A stretch of 64,000 nt of DNA from JAQUBU01 sp036677685 (GTDB lineage: Bacteria > Bacillota > Syntrophomonadia > Syntrophomonadales > Syntrophomonadaceae): assembly GCA_036677685.1 (NCBI GenBank), contig JAVBWA010000022.1, positions 1 to 64,000 on the forward strand, read 5' to 3'. Positions 48,806-58,057 of this stretch are shown in pieces (positions within the stretch are counted from its first letter, which is position 1; each line of letters begins with the position of its first letter). The position numbers and the translations under genes were made by a program. Below the pieces are notes generated by a model. The model was not told the DNA's origin and did not search any database. It saw only the letters and a program-made list of their open reading frames with translations.

Positions 48806-50053
48806 TTATAGCGCCATTTTTTTCTGCTTGTAGACAAAAGCCAAGACCTCGGCAACTGCCTGGTACAGTTCTTCAGGGACTACATCGCCAATTTCCAAAC
48901 TGTAGTATAGAGTTCGGGCCAGTAATGGGTTTTCTACAATAATCACTTTGTTCTTGTTGGCAACTTCTTTGATCTTTAAGGCTATAAAATCCTGCCCCTT
49001 GGCAACCACCTGAGGGGCTTGCATCTGGGTTGCTTCGTACTTTAAAGCCACCGCAAAATGGGTCGGGTTGGTTATGACCACATCAGCTTTTGGAACTTCG
49101 GCCATCATCCGCTGCATGGCGACTTCGCGCTGAATCCTGCGCTGCCGCGATTTCACCAAGGGATCGCCTTCAACCTGTTTGTACTCCTGTTTAATGTCAT
49201 ATTTGCTCATCTTCAGGGACTTTTCATATTCATACCACTGGAAAATATAATCGATTATACCGATGATTATAAAGACTATACCTACTTTTAGGGCCATCTC
49301 CAAAACTATGCTGCTCATAATTTTTATAGTGGCAATAAGCTCCATATCCACAAAACGGGGAAATACGTAAAAATGCTTACGCATTACCGAATATACTATG
49401 TAACTGGTAACTATAACCTTTAACAACGACTTGAGCAATTCCTCAAGAGCCCGTTTGGAAAATATTCGTTTAAAGCCCTCGAGCGGATTTATGCGTTCCA
49501 GTTTAGGTGTTAAAACCTCGCCGCTAAAAATAAAACCGACCTGCAAATAACTGATCATCAAGGCTGTAATAAAAGTTACCAAAAACACCGGGAACAAAAC
49601 CTTGGCTAAAACGATAAACACTTCTAAGAGCATATAATAAACATACTCATTGGAAAAGTCCGTCAGGGTTCTATCCAAAATGTACATCGAAGTAAAATTC
49701 TTGATGTTTTCAAACATATAGGGGAAACTAAAATACAATACCAAAGAGCCCGCTAAAACTATTACCGCTGAATTAAGATCCGTACTTTTAAAAACCTGCC
49801 CTTTTTTTCTGGCGTCTTCACGGCGCCGGGGAGTAGCTTCTTCCGTTTTTTCGCCGGTGTCCCCATCCGCAAATAGCTGCAGATCCATATGAAAGGGGTT
49901 CAATGTAAGCGGTAAGGGATATAATCTCCCAACTCCATCGTTATTCTCGCAAATATTCGCCTGTCTGCCTGCTTGCTTGTACCCATATGGGTATGCCTGC
50001 AGATATATATCCTCCTGACCTGGGCAGCTTAAGCCTAATCTGTTCACCTCCAT
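48806..50053 (-). CDS. flhB: Flagellar export switch protein FlhB
   Basis: FlhB switches export from hook to filament substrates by self-cleavage. From about residue 58 the protein is typical: LQLFADGDTGEKTEEATPRR, four membrane helices (~95-275), and the cytosolic domain with the cleavage motif in DVVITNPTHFAVALKYEATQ. The first ~55 residues (Cys/Tyr/Gln-rich) match nothing I know. ATG at 50053 is two bases after the fliR stop but has no clear ribosome binding site; the ATG at 49888, giving the usual start MDLQLFADG (360 residues), also lacks one. The true start is unsettled. Confidence 0.9.
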   Translation of the reverse strand: MEVNRLGLSCPGQEDIYLQAYPYGYKQAGRQANICENNDGVGRLYPLPLTLNPFHMDLQLFADGDTGEKTEEATPRRREDARKKGQVFKSTDLNSAVIVLAGSLVLYFSFPYMFENIKNFTSMYILDRTLTDFSNEYVYYMLLEVFIVLAKVLFPVFLVTFITALMISYLQVGFIFSGEVLTPKLERINPLEGFKRIFSKRALEELLKSLLKVIVTSYIVYSVMRKHFYVFPRFVDMELIATIKIMSSIVLEMALKVGIVFIIIGIIDYIFQWYEYEKSLKMSKYDIKQEYKQVEGDPLVKSRQRRIQREVAMQRMMAEVPKADVVITNPTHFAVALKYEATQMQAPQVVAKGQDFIALKIKEVANKNKVIIVENPLLARTLYYSLEIGDVVPEELYQAVAEVLAFVYKQKKMAL

Positions 50054-50055
50054 GG

Positions 50056-50823
50056 TCAGCGCGACCCCATAACCACTAAGACTTTGTCCACATAGCCGAA
50101 AAATTCAGCAAAAAGACTGCTGAACACCCATAAATAAACCGGCAGCATAATTAAAAGCGTAACCAGACCCAGGAGAATTTTCAGGGGCAGGCCGACTATA
50201 AAAACATTCATTTGGGGAACCGTCCTGGCTATAAAACCCATGGCTATATCACTGATTAACACCGAAACCAATACCGGTGCGGCAATTTTAACTGCAAGCA
50301 CAAACATCTTCACGCTCATTTCCACCAGCAAATCCAAAAAGTTATTATTCAGGCTTAAGCCTAAAAACGGAATTATATTAAAACTCTGGACCAAGGCCTG
50401 AATAAGATAATGGTGGCCGTTCATAATCAGGTAGATAAGCAAGGCAAGAATTTGGGTAAAGTTGCCCATAAGGGGAATTTGGGTTCCGGATTGAGGGTCG
50501 ACTACATTGACTATGGCAAATCCCATTTGCATATCCATGATCTGCCCGGACAGTTGAATGGTAGCCAGGACTAGATAGGCTATAAAACCAATAGTGTAGC
50601 CAATAATTATTTCCAATACCAGAGCAGCCAAAAAATAGGCTGGAGTAGTTATATTTTGTCCGTAATGAACCGGTACAAAATAAGCCATGGCCGCAGACAG
50701 CAGGATTATAATGAGCCCTTTCACTCTTCCCGGAATCATCCGGCTGCTGAATATCGGCGCACTAAGAAAAAGCCCTGATACACGGCCAAGTATTAGAAAA
50801 AAGCTCTCCATCGCATAAGGCAT
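50056..50823 (-). CDS. fliR: Flagellar export gate protein FliR
   Basis: FliR is part of the FliPQR export gate in the basal body membrane. The 255-residue protein has about six to seven membrane helices and family positions such as GRVSGLFLSAPIFSSRMIPG near the start and GQIMDMQMGFAIVNVVDPQS in the centre, then the late DIAMGFIARTVPQMNVFIVG block. ATG at 50823 follows GGTGG by nine bases. It follows fliQ and precedes flhB by two bases. Confidence 0.95.
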   Translation of the reverse strand: MPYAMESFFLILGRVSGLFLSAPIFSSRMIPGRVKGLIIILLSAAMAYFVPVHYGQNITTPAYFLAALVLEIIIGYTIGFIAYLVLATIQLSGQIMDMQMGFAIVNVVDPQSGTQIPLMGNFTQILALLIYLIMNGHHYLIQALVQSFNIIPFLGLSLNNNFLDLLVEMSVKMFVLAVKIAAPVLVSVLISDIAMGFIARTVPQMNVFIVGLPLKILLGLVTLLIMLPVYLWVFSSLFAEFFGYVDKVLVVMGSR

Positions 50824-50840
50824 AGTAAACTACCACCCTG

Positions 50841-51113
50841 TTAAATCGTTACCATGGCCGGAATAGATGCCAGCAAGTCATGGGTAAACCCAGTCAAAAT
50901 GTTAAGCATCCAGGGTCCAAATATAATAATGACCAAAAAAACAATTATAATCTTGGGAACAAACACCAGAGTCATTTCCTGCAACTGAGTAGTGGCCTGC
51001 AAAATACTTATTAATAACCCGGTAATCAGGGCCGCACCCAGAACCGGTGCAGAAATCAACAATATTACCATCATTGCCTCATTGGCAATTCCCAGGACCA
51101 TGTTTTCGTACAA
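50841..51113 (-). CDS. fliQ: Flagellar export gate protein FliQ
   Basis: FliQ is the small two-helix component of the export gate. The 90-residue protein has two membrane helices (~15-37 and ~55-75) and the family motif SILQATTQLQEMTLVFVPKI. It lies between fliP (17 bases) and fliR (17 bases), the invariant order. Confidence 0.95.
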   Translation of the reverse strand: MYENMVLGIANEAMMVILLISAPVLGAALITGLLISILQATTQLQEMTLVFVPKIIIVFLVIIIFGPWMLNILTGFTHDLLASIPAMVTI

Positions 51114-51130
51114 GAGCCTGTCCCCTCTTC

Positions 51131-51910
51131 CTAATTAAAACTCATAATCAACGACTGAATAACCAAATTCCAGCCATCTACCAGCACAAAAAGCAATATC
51201 TTAAAAGGCAGGGAAATCATCATCGGCGGCAGCATCATCATTCCCATGGACATTAAGGCACTGGCTACCACCATATCGATTACCAGGAAAGGAATGAAAA
51301 TAACAAAACCGATTTGAAAAGCGGTCTTCAATTCGCTGATTACAAACGAGGGTATAAGTACATAATTCGGAATATCCGTAAAATTACGCGGACGCTTTAT
51401 TTTGGACAGTTTGACAAAAAGGGCCAGATCTTTTTCCCGGGTTTGTTTAAACATAAAGGTTCGCAATGGCTTGATCCCTTTGTCAAAGGCAGCTTCCTGG
51501 GTTATTTCGCCTTTCATATAAGGCTGCAGGGCCTGTGAGTTGACCTGTTGCAGAGTGGGAGCCATTACAAAAAAGGTCAGGAACAAGGCTAAACCTATTA
51601 AAACCTGATTAGGGGGCATTTGCTGAGTAGCCAAAGAACTTCTGATAAATCCCAATACTACAATAATTCTCGTAAAGGAAGTCAATAGAATTATTATGGA
51701 CGGTGCGAGAGTCAGAATAGTTATTAGGATAATTAATTGCAAAGCCGAAGATAAGTCTTGCGGTTCGCCGGTATTACCGCCCAACTGCAGATTCATGCTC
51801 GGTATCTGCAGAGGTTCGGCTGAAACCGCACCCGATAAGACTGAAAGCAAAAGCAAAGTCAGCAAAATAATTATTGACCAGCGGAAGCTTAAAATTCTTT
51901 GTTTAAACAT
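51131..51910 (-). CDS. fliP: Flagellar export gate protein FliP
   Basis: FliP builds the pore of the flagellar export gate. The ~259-residue protein begins with a signal-like hydrophobic helix (about 12-30, cleavage possible after SAVSA-type residues), then a TM helix with LTSFTRIIVVLGFIRSSLAT, PPNQVLIGLALFLTFFVMAP, and the late DMVVASALMSMGMMMLPPMM block, all diagnostic. ATG at 51910 lies within the end of fliO (eight-base overlap); the frame opens to 51940. Confidence 0.95.
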   Translation of the reverse strand: MFKQRILSFRWSIIILLTLLLLSVLSGAVSAEPLQIPSMNLQLGGNTGEPQDLSSALQLIILITILTLAPSIIILLTSFTRIIVVLGFIRSSLATQQMPPNQVLIGLALFLTFFVMAPTLQQVNSQALQPYMKGEITQEAAFDKGIKPLRTFMFKQTREKDLALFVKLSKIKRPRNFTDIPNYVLIPSFVISELKTAFQIGFVIFIPFLVIDMVVASALMSMGMMMLPPMMISLPFKILLFVLVDGWNLVIQSLIMSFN

Positions 51911-52526
51911 CGTCACCACTTCTTTTTGCTTCAATATCACCCATACTCTTATATGAAATCTTGTCCAGTCTTTGGGTTTGCTCGTTTATTAGTCTTTGAA
52001 ACTTCTTACTGGGCGGGTTGGTCTTTGAATTGCGATTAATAAAGGTGTCCAGCTTGTCCTTAATATCCTGGAAACCTCCCTGAGGCTCGTTCATACGTTG
52101 AGTCCCCTGCCCAACTTCCTCAAGCAATTTCGGGTTATTTACCTCGAAAAGAAAAGAAATGTTGTGATCAGTTACTCCCAGCGCATAAAGCTTTTCACCA
52201 ATTTCACATAAGACTATGCCTCGGTTTTGTCCGAGGACTACCTCATCAACCACATGCAGCCAGGTACCCTCCATTTTTCGGCTCACCTGTTTGCCAAAAA
52301 GCCGGATAAGAGACCAGGCAACTCCAATAATAATAGCGAGAATCAAAACCAGCTTGATAAAATCCCACCATAAACTATGTGTTTGGGTATTTACTTCTTG
52401 TTGCTTTTCCAGTTCCTGGTTCAACTGTTTTATATCATCTATGGCCAGTGCATTATAGGCCAGAATGTTAATCAGTATCAGGCATAGGACAGCAATAATT
52501 GCATATCTTTTGCGTAATGTGAGCAT
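51903..52526 (-). CDS. fliO: Flagellar biosynthesis protein FliO (FliZ of B. subtilis)
   Basis: FliO assists assembly of the FliP ring. The 207-residue protein has a signal-type N-terminus (RYAIIAVLCLILINILAYNA), a second membrane helix (about 50-68, FIKLVLILAIIIGVAWSLIR), and the FliO domain with MEGTWLHVVDEVVLGQNRGI and YALGVTDHNISFLFEV, followed by a charged tail. It overlaps fliP by eight bases and follows cheY by 24. Confidence 0.88.
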   Translation of the reverse strand: MLTLRKRYAIIAVLCLILINILAYNALAIDDIKQLNQELEKQQEVNTQTHSLWWDFIKLVLILAIIIGVAWSLIRLFGKQVSRKMEGTWLHVVDEVVLGQNRGIVLCEIGEKLYALGVTDHNISFLFEVNNPKLLEEVGQGTQRMNEPQGGFQDIKDKLDTFINRNSKTNPPSKKFQRLINEQTQRLDKISYKSMGDIEAKRSGDDV

Positions 52527-52550
52527 AGCCTGTCACATCCCAACCATATT

Positions 52551-52913
52551 TTAGGATAATGCTTTACTAACCGCTTCAATGACTCGTTCGGGCTGAAAGG
52601 GTTTTACGATAAAATCCTTGGCGCCGGCTTGAATAGCATCAATTACCATTGCCTGCTGGCCCATGGCACTACACATAATAATCCGGGCGGAAGGATTCAT
52701 GGTTTTTATCTCCTTTACTGCAGCTATTCCATCCATTTCCGGCATGGTAATATCCATGGTAACCAGATCAGGCTGAAGTTCCTTGTACTTTTCAATGGCA
52801 ACTCTACCGTTTTCAGCCTCACCCACTACTATAAAGCCATTTTTGTTAAGAATATCTTTGATCATCATTCGCATAAAAGCCGCATCGTCTACTATCAATA
52901 CTCTCTTTTCCAT
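52551..52913 (-). CDS. cheY: Chemotaxis response regulator CheY
   Basis: CheY carries the phosphoryl signal from CheA to the flagellar switch. The 120-residue single receiver domain has Asp9/Asp10 in LIVDDAAFMR, phosphorylation site Asp54 in TMDITMPEMDG, and Lys in FIVKPFQPERV near 104. It lies between fliY and fliO as in B. subtilis, next to the switch gene whose product dephosphorylates it. Confidence 0.96.
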   Translation of the reverse strand: MEKRVLIVDDAAFMRMMIKDILNKNGFIVVGEAENGRVAIEKYKELQPDLVTMDITMPEMDGIAAVKEIKTMNPSARIIMCSAMGQQAMVIDAIQAGAKDFIVKPFQPERVIEAVSKALS

Positions 52914-52932
52914 TCTAATCCTCCTAGCCAGC

Positions 52933-54105
52933 TTATTGTAGTTTACTCATCCGATCCATGGGACTAATAATTGCGGTTATTCTGATACCATAATTCTCAT
53001 CAATGACTACTACTTCACCTTTAGCAATCAGCTTACCATTTACCATCAGGTCAACCGGTTCACCGGCCAGTTTGTCGAGCTGAATGATTGCCCCTTGATT
53101 AAGCTCCAGGATCTCCTTGATCGTTTTACGGGTCTTGCCTAGTTCTACCGTAACATCCAGGGGTACGTCCAAAATCAGCCCTATGTTCTGAGGATAGCTT
53201 TCCATTGGGGCTTCTCTAAGAGGTGCAAACTGCACTGGCTGCACCGCAAAAGTTTGATTGCTGCGCGGCTCCGGGGCCGGATTATAAGTAGGCTGCGGAG
53301 CATAATTGACTTCCGGTGGCGGCGGCGGAGCAGCAGCCCAAGCCTCCGGCTGGGGTGGAGGAGGAGGAGCCTGCTGCTGAACCGGAGGCGGACTTGCCTG
53401 GGGCACTACCGGTTCCGGGGCAGCTTCCTTACTATCTCCCATAAGAATGGCCATAATGCTTTCTACCGCATCCATCGGAATAATCTGCATTATCTCACTA
53501 TTAACCAAATCTTCGATTTCCATCTTGAATTTGATTTTCACCATGTCTTTATAGGAATCTGAAAGGTTTAATTCTTCCTTGCCAAAATCCATACGTTTTA
53601 AATCAGGCGGGGAAATATCGATACGGCGGCTAAACATCGAAGATAGACTGGTGGTAGCAGAACCCATCATCTGATTCATTGCTTCACCAACTGCACTCAG
53701 TTCCAATTCGCCCAATGGCTTGGCCTCTACTAATCCTTCTCCGCCCATCATTAGATCTGCTATTATACAAGCATCTTCTTCTTTTATAATCATTATGTTG
53801 GAACCAGTAATACCCTCAGTATATTTTACTTCCACTACCACATAGGGCAGGGGGTACTGGTCCTTAAGCTCTTCCGGACTGGTTGTTGAAACATTCGGAG
53901 TAGTAATGGACACTTTTTTCCGCAACAAGGTAGAAAGCGTGGTTGCTGCAGTACCCATACTTATGTTTCCGACTTCACCCAATGCATCCTTTTCGAAATC
54001 GCTTAGTTCAAATCCCGTACCGGAACTGATTTCCTCAGCACTGGAATTATCTCCCCCGTTTAAAAGAGCATCAATTTCTTCCTGGGAAAGGATACCATCA
54101 TTCAT
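52933..54105 (-). CDS. fliY: Flagellar switch protein FliY (CheC-like phosphatase fused to FliN)
   Basis: FliY is the Firmicutes switch protein that joins FliN function with CheY-P phosphatase activity. The 390-residue protein has an N-terminal CheY-binding peptide (GILSQEEIDALLNGGD), CheC-type motifs (ALGEVGNISMGTAATTLSTL and LSAVGEAMNQMMGSATTSLS), a Pro/Ala/Gln-rich linker (about 228-295) and a C-terminal FliN/SpoA domain (NIGLILDVPLDVTVELGKTR, then DKLAGEPVDLMVNGKLIAKG). ATG at 54105 follows GAGG by nine bases; the gene overlaps fliM by eight. Confidence 0.95.
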   Translation of the reverse strand: MNDGILSQEEIDALLNGGDNSSAEEISSGTGFELSDFEKDALGEVGNISMGTAATTLSTLLRKKVSITTPNVSTTSPEELKDQYPLPYVVVEVKYTEGITGSNIMIIKEEDACIIADLMMGGEGLVEAKPLGELELSAVGEAMNQMMGSATTSLSSMFSRRIDISPPDLKRMDFGKEELNLSDSYKDMVKIKFKMEIEDLVNSEIMQIIPMDAVESIMAILMGDSKEAAPEPVVPQASPPPVQQQAPPPPPQPEAWAAAPPPPPEVNYAPQPTYNPAPEPRSNQTFAVQPVQFAPLREAPMESYPQNIGLILDVPLDVTVELGKTRKTIKEILELNQGAIIQLDKLAGEPVDLMVNGKLIAKGEVVVIDENYGIRITAIISPMDRMSKLQ

Positions 54106-55090
54106 TTTCACTTTCCTCCTCTATTATCCGGGAAACCTGAATAGAGAATTTATTGCCAAAGATACCAGGTTTACCAACGAATTTGGTGCGGTTGCCGATT
54201 ACAACCTCCAGTTCCTCATTAATATTTTTGTCCAGAGATATGGCATCACCCACAGAGAGCGCCAGCAAATCCTTTACTGTAATTACATTCTTGCCTAAAA
54301 TTACTTTTACCGGTATCGAGGTATTTTCCAGCTTGTGTTTTATAGCCGCGATGTTTTCCGGCGATTTTTCCTGGGTTGATGTTGAATAGTAATAATGAAC
54401 ATTCAACTTGTCGAGTATGGGTTCCAAGACCAAAAAGGGAATACATATGTTTATCATTCCGACTACATCAGCCATCCGGGCTTCCAGAGAAACAATGATC
54501 ATAATCTCGGTGGGTGAAACCAACTGGGTAAACTGGGGATTGGTCTCCACCCGGTCCAGGGACGGCTCTATCTGGATAATGCTCTCCCATGGCTCCTGCA
54601 AATAGTCCAGCATGCGCTGAGATATTCTTTCCATAACCGTCTGCTCAATTTCCGTAAGCGCCCTGATCTTGGCCAGAGCATAGCCGGGACCTCCCAACAG
54701 GCGGTCCAGAAAAGCAAATCCCAAATTAGGGTTGATTTCCATGATGGCACTGCCTTGTAAAGGATAAATGGAAAAAATATTCAATATAGTTGGGTTGGGT
54801 ATTGATCTGATAAATTCCTCATAGGTCAACTGTTCCACAGATAACAGTTCCACTTGCACCGGAACCCTCAATTGTCCCGATAGATAGGTTCCCAGAGTTC
54901 GAGAATAGTTCTCGTAGATAACCTGCAAAGTATGTATCTGATCTTTGGAGAACTTATTAGGCCGCCGAAAATCATAGACTTTTACCTTGTTTTTAATCTC
55001 TTCTTCTTTTAATACATTGGCATCTATCGACCCATCGCTTAAAGCAGACAGCAGGGCATCTATTTCATTCTGGGATAGAACCTCACTCAT
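54098..55090 (-). CDS. fliM: Flagellar switch protein FliM
   Basis: FliM is the middle switch ring protein that binds CheY-P. The 330-residue protein starts with the CheY-binding peptide EVLSQNEIDALLSALSDGSI, then YDFRRPNKFSKDQIHTLQVI, the middle CheC-like domain with SIYPLQGSAIMEINPNLGFA and LLGGPG, and a C-terminal SpoA domain (LGKNVITVKDLLALSVGDAI). Length is normal. It lies between fliL and fliY. Confidence 0.96.
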   Translation of the reverse strand: MSEVLSQNEIDALLSALSDGSIDANVLKEEEIKNKVKVYDFRRPNKFSKDQIHTLQVIYENYSRTLGTYLSGQLRVPVQVELLSVEQLTYEEFIRSIPNPTILNIFSIYPLQGSAIMEINPNLGFAFLDRLLGGPGYALAKIRALTEIEQTVMERISQRMLDYLQEPWESIIQIEPSLDRVETNPQFTQLVSPTEIMIIVSLEARMADVVGMINICIPFLVLEPILDKLNVHYYYSTSTQEKSPENIAAIKHKLENTSIPVKVILGKNVITVKDLLALSVGDAISLDKNINEELEVVIGNRTKFVGKPGIFGNKFSIQVSRIIEEESENE

Positions 55091-55114
55091 TATAACCCTC
55101 CTTCCAGGTTATAA

Positions 55115-55597
55115 TCATTGCATTATAAAATCGGTGAAATATATATTTCGAATGGTATCTCCACCTATTTTCTTGTTTAAATCTTTTTTAAGCTCGGTCT
55201 TCAAGTTGCTCCTATTTCTTACATCCAGGTCGGCTACCGTTTTGGCAGAAATTATACCCAGTATACTATCTTGGATCACCGGCAGAAACGTGGTGATTTT
55301 CTCTTTATCTGCTTCCTCTCCTACTTCTACCGCTACTTTGACCTTTAAAAAGCGCTGCCCGCCAACATCATTAATGTTAGTGGTAAATTCTCCGACTTCC
55401 ACCAGATTGCCGGTTAGGGCTTCGGCCTGCTTTTCTTCTTTAGGCATCAAGGGAGCCATCAGACTTTTCATCAAAAAGTAGGAGCCGCCCATCGCTACCA
55501 GAAAGATTACAAGCCCGATAAGTATTAGTTTAACATCAACATTAATCTCCAGTTTTCGTTTCGGTTTCTCCTCGGAAGTTTTTTCGTCCGCCAACAC
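55115..55597 (-). CDS. fliL: Flagellar basal-body-associated protein FliL
   Basis: FliL surrounds the stator units and supports motor output. The 160-residue protein has a cytoplasmic charged N-terminus, one membrane helix (about 24-44, LILIGLVIFLVAMGGSYFLM) and a periplasmic-side stomatin-like domain with FTTNINDVGGQRFLKVKVAV and FLPVIQDSILGIISAKTVAD. GTG at 55597 follows AGGGGGG. It stands between flbD and fliM. Confidence 0.92.
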   Translation of the reverse strand: MLADEKTSEEKPKRKLEINVDVKLILIGLVIFLVAMGGSYFLMKSLMAPLMPKEEKQAEALTGNLVEVGEFTTNINDVGGQRFLKVKVAVEVGEEADKEKITTFLPVIQDSILGIISAKTVADLDVRNRSNLKTELKKDLNKKIGGDTIRNIYFTDFIMQ

Positions 55598-55612
55598 TAT
55601 CCCCCCCTGGAA

Positions 55613-55807
55613 CTATTTTTTTAGCGTAGTATTAGATTTCTGGTGAAATCTAATAATTTCCTCCCTGATCTGAGCAGTTTTTTCCTTAACCACAAACTTT
55701 TTTCCGGTGTTGAGAGTTACTACCGTATCCGGAGTTTCCTCCATAAGCTCTATCATATCGATATTGACCATTATTCGCTCACCGTTGAGACGGGTAAGAT
55801 AAATCAT
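55613..55807 (-). CDS. FlbD-type small flagellar protein (SwrD)
   Basis: The 64-residue protein matches the FlbD/YlzI family: MIYLTRLNGERIMVNIDMIE, then ETPDTVVTLNTGKKFVVKE. In B. subtilis the product (SwrD) raises motor power, possibly by acting with the stator. It lies between flgE and fliL, its usual place; the flgE side carries a GC-rich hairpin (55831-55852). Confidence 0.9.
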   Translation of the reverse strand: MIYLTRLNGERIMVNIDMIELMEETPDTVVTLNTGKKFVVKEKTAQIREEIIRFHQKSNTTLKK

Positions 55808-55830
55808 TTGTTCACCTCGGATTTATTCCC

Positions 55831-55852
55831 GCCGGGGCTTAAAAACCCCGGC
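55831..55852 (-). terminator. GC-rich hairpin between flgE and flbD
   Basis: GCCGGGG (55831-55837) and CCCCGGC (55846-55852) form a seven-bp stem with an eight-base loop, extended by mispaired flanks, 13 bases beyond the flgE stop codon. There is no T-run on the minus strand, so it is more likely an RNA-stabilising or processing hairpin than a full terminator. Confidence 0.5.
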
Positions 55853-55865
55853 AGGAAAATCATAT

Positions 55866-57938
55866 TTATCGTTTGAGGTTGACCAGTTCCTGAATCATTT
55901 CATCAGAGGTGGTGATTATTCTGGAATTGGCCTGGAAACCCCGCTGGGTAACAATCATATCGGTAAATTCTTCGGATAAGTCAACATTGGACATTTCAAG
56001 ACTACTGGGGATTATGGAACCCAGGCCCTCAATGGTCGCACCATTGATAGCAGCCGTTCCAGAGTTGGCCGACTCCTGGAACAAGGTTCCGCCAACCTGA
56101 ATCATACCTGCCGGATTCTCAAAATTGGCCAGAGCTACCCTGGCCAGACTTCTGGTTTCCCCATTATCGTAAATGCCTCTGATAACTCCATCGGTACCCA
56201 CGGTATAGCCGGTCATGACTCCGGCAGTATAACCGTCCTGGTAGGTGGCTTTGGCGGTAGTATCAGAGTTGTACTGGGTAATAGCTGAAAAATCGATTTC
56301 GTAGACAACATCATCAGCCCCTAGAGAACTCCCGGCCCCTGCGATCGGGGGGATATTCCCGACAGTCAGAGTAAAAGGATCTTCAGAGGTTCTGCCCATT
56401 ATTTTTCCCTGGGTATCAAACTGTATATTATACAGCCGCCGTATCTGTTTCTCACCTACTTCCAGCATGCTGCTGGGGGTGGTGTTAGTGGGATCCATAT
56501 CTATCGTGTCGTAACCGTCGGTGGCAGTGGAACTGTAGCCCGGAGCTTCTTCGAAACGTGAATCCAGGGATATGTCACAGGCCCATTTGGAAACCGTGGG
56601 CGGTCCCGGTTCAATTGCGTATTTGAAGAAACGGAAATATACTGTATGATTGTTGCCCTCGCTATCATAGACATCCTGGGAAGTAATCAGGCAATTTAAA
56701 GGATCGGGATTAAAGCCCGGATCAATGGGATCAAAAGTGTCAACCGTAGCGGCGCCGCCTGTAAAAGCCACACCTGCTCCAACTGCAAAGGTAATATCAT
56801 CTACATCAGTACCGCTGAGGTCGTTGATAAATTCAATATTGAAATCGGCAGCTCCGCCTGCAGTTACCTGAATATTCCCGCTTAAACTGGAATCCGCAGC
56901 AATAAGCGCAGCACTGATTTCAGCTGCCCCGGCGGTACTGGATATTGGCTCCGTGGTATTCCCATTATATGTCAGGGTATAATATCCTGTAGTGGCACCA
57001 CCCAAATCAATATCGACTTCTTCATTTCCTGGGAAACCATCAGTAACGCCAGCATTTGCACCAACTCCGTCGAACGTAGTATATGGTGTAAACGTGATTG
57101 GAGGTACATCCATGGATGCCAGGTCATTCTGGAATGTTATTTCGTAGCGTGGATTTGCTACAGTCGAATTATAGCTCACCACAACATTGCCGGTGCCTAT
57201 AGTGCCCAAGTTCTCCAAAGCGGTTTGTATGCTGGCTGCAGTACCGGTCGGATCACCTGCAGATACACTTATCCAATCGGTAAGCTGTCCTTTAAATCCT
57301 AATTGGAAATCTCCCGCACCTCCATTGGCAATGGTAGCAAAACTCAGGGTCTGGATTTCGTTAAATTCGGTGGTCGAATCCAAATTGCCGGCAAAGGTTG
57401 ACTCGGTGCTGGAGCGCGGCGCACAGGTTTTGTAATCGCCGATATCAATGGTTTGGGTCGTGGCCGGAACTATGGTAATGGGCCAGTCGCCTGAAGCGTT
57501 GGTCTGACTGTTGTCGGCCATCCAGCCCTGGACATTGTAACCGTTGGATACATTGGTAAGCATGCCCATCTCGTCAAAATCGAAATTGCCGGCCCGGGTA
57601 TAATAGGTCTGCTGCCCGTTTTTGAGCACAAAGTAGCCGTTGCCGTCTATCGCCATATCGGTAAGCTTGTTGGTGGTGGTGGTAGCAGTAGCGGTGTGAA
57701 TCTGGTCCACACTGCTTACTCCCATTCCCAATCCAATAGCCATGGGGTTGGTTCCCCCCCGGCCGCCGGAAATCGGGCTGGTAGCCCCCCGCAATGTCTG
57801 ATAGAGGGTGTCCTTGAATACCACACGGCTCTTTTTATAGCCGTTGGTATTAATATTGGCGATATTGTTGCCTATTACATCCATTCTGGTCTGGTGGTTT
57901 TTTAAGCCTGAAACCCCAGAATACATGGAACGCATCAT
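55866..57938 (-). CDS. flgE: Flagellar hook protein FlgE with two inserted repeats
   Basis: FlgE forms the hook. The 690-residue product has the rod/hook N-terminal motif SGVSGLKNHQTRMDVIGNNI (8-27), the D1 strand DMAIDGNGYFVL (95-106), the conserved C-terminal LGSIIPSSLEMSNVDLSEEF and RGFQANSRIITTSDEMIQEL. Hook proteins of Firmicutes are usually ~400-500 residues; here the extra length includes two similar ~95-residue blocks at ~195-290 and ~307-400, each rich in Gly/Thr/Ala with a strand-helix-strand order and the shared ending NDLxxxDVxxITF. They probably form surface domains. Cys172, Cys416 and Cys453 are present. Confidence 0.93.
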   Translation of the reverse strand: MMRSMYSGVSGLKNHQTRMDVIGNNIANINTNGYKKSRVVFKDTLYQTLRGATSPISGGRGGTNPMAIGLGMGVSSVDQIHTATATTTTNKLTDMAIDGNGYFVLKNGQQTYYTRAGNFDFDEMGMLTNVSNGYNVQGWMADNSQTNASGDWPITIVPATTQTIDIGDYKTCAPRSSTESTFAGNLDSTTEFNEIQTLSFATIANGGAGDFQLGFKGQLTDWISVSAGDPTGTAASIQTALENLGTIGTGNVVVSYNSTVANPRYEITFQNDLASMDVPPITFTPYTTFDGVGANAGVTDGFPGNEEVDIDLGGATTGYYTLTYNGNTTEPISSTAGAAEISAALIAADSSLSGNIQVTAGGAADFNIEFINDLSGTDVDDITFAVGAGVAFTGGAATVDTFDPIDPGFNPDPLNCLITSQDVYDSEGNNHTVYFRFFKYAIEPGPPTVSKWACDISLDSRFEEAPGYSSTATDGYDTIDMDPTNTTPSSMLEVGEKQIRRLYNIQFDTQGKIMGRTSEDPFTLTVGNIPPIAGAGSSLGADDVVYEIDFSAITQYNSDTTAKATYQDGYTAGVMTGYTVGTDGVIRGIYDNGETRSLARVALANFENPAGMIQVGGTLFQESANSGTAAINGATIEGLGSIIPSSLEMSNVDLSEEFTDMIVTQRGFQANSRIITTSDEMIQELVNLKR

Positions 57939-58057
57939 ATTTTACATGACCTCCCTATTTAATTACTTGTCACAGGTTGCCGCATTTACATGGTTTCCTC
58001 ACCATTTTGGAATGCTTCGTTCATTCGGCATTCCCGGGCTTCCATAGAGGTCCAGCC

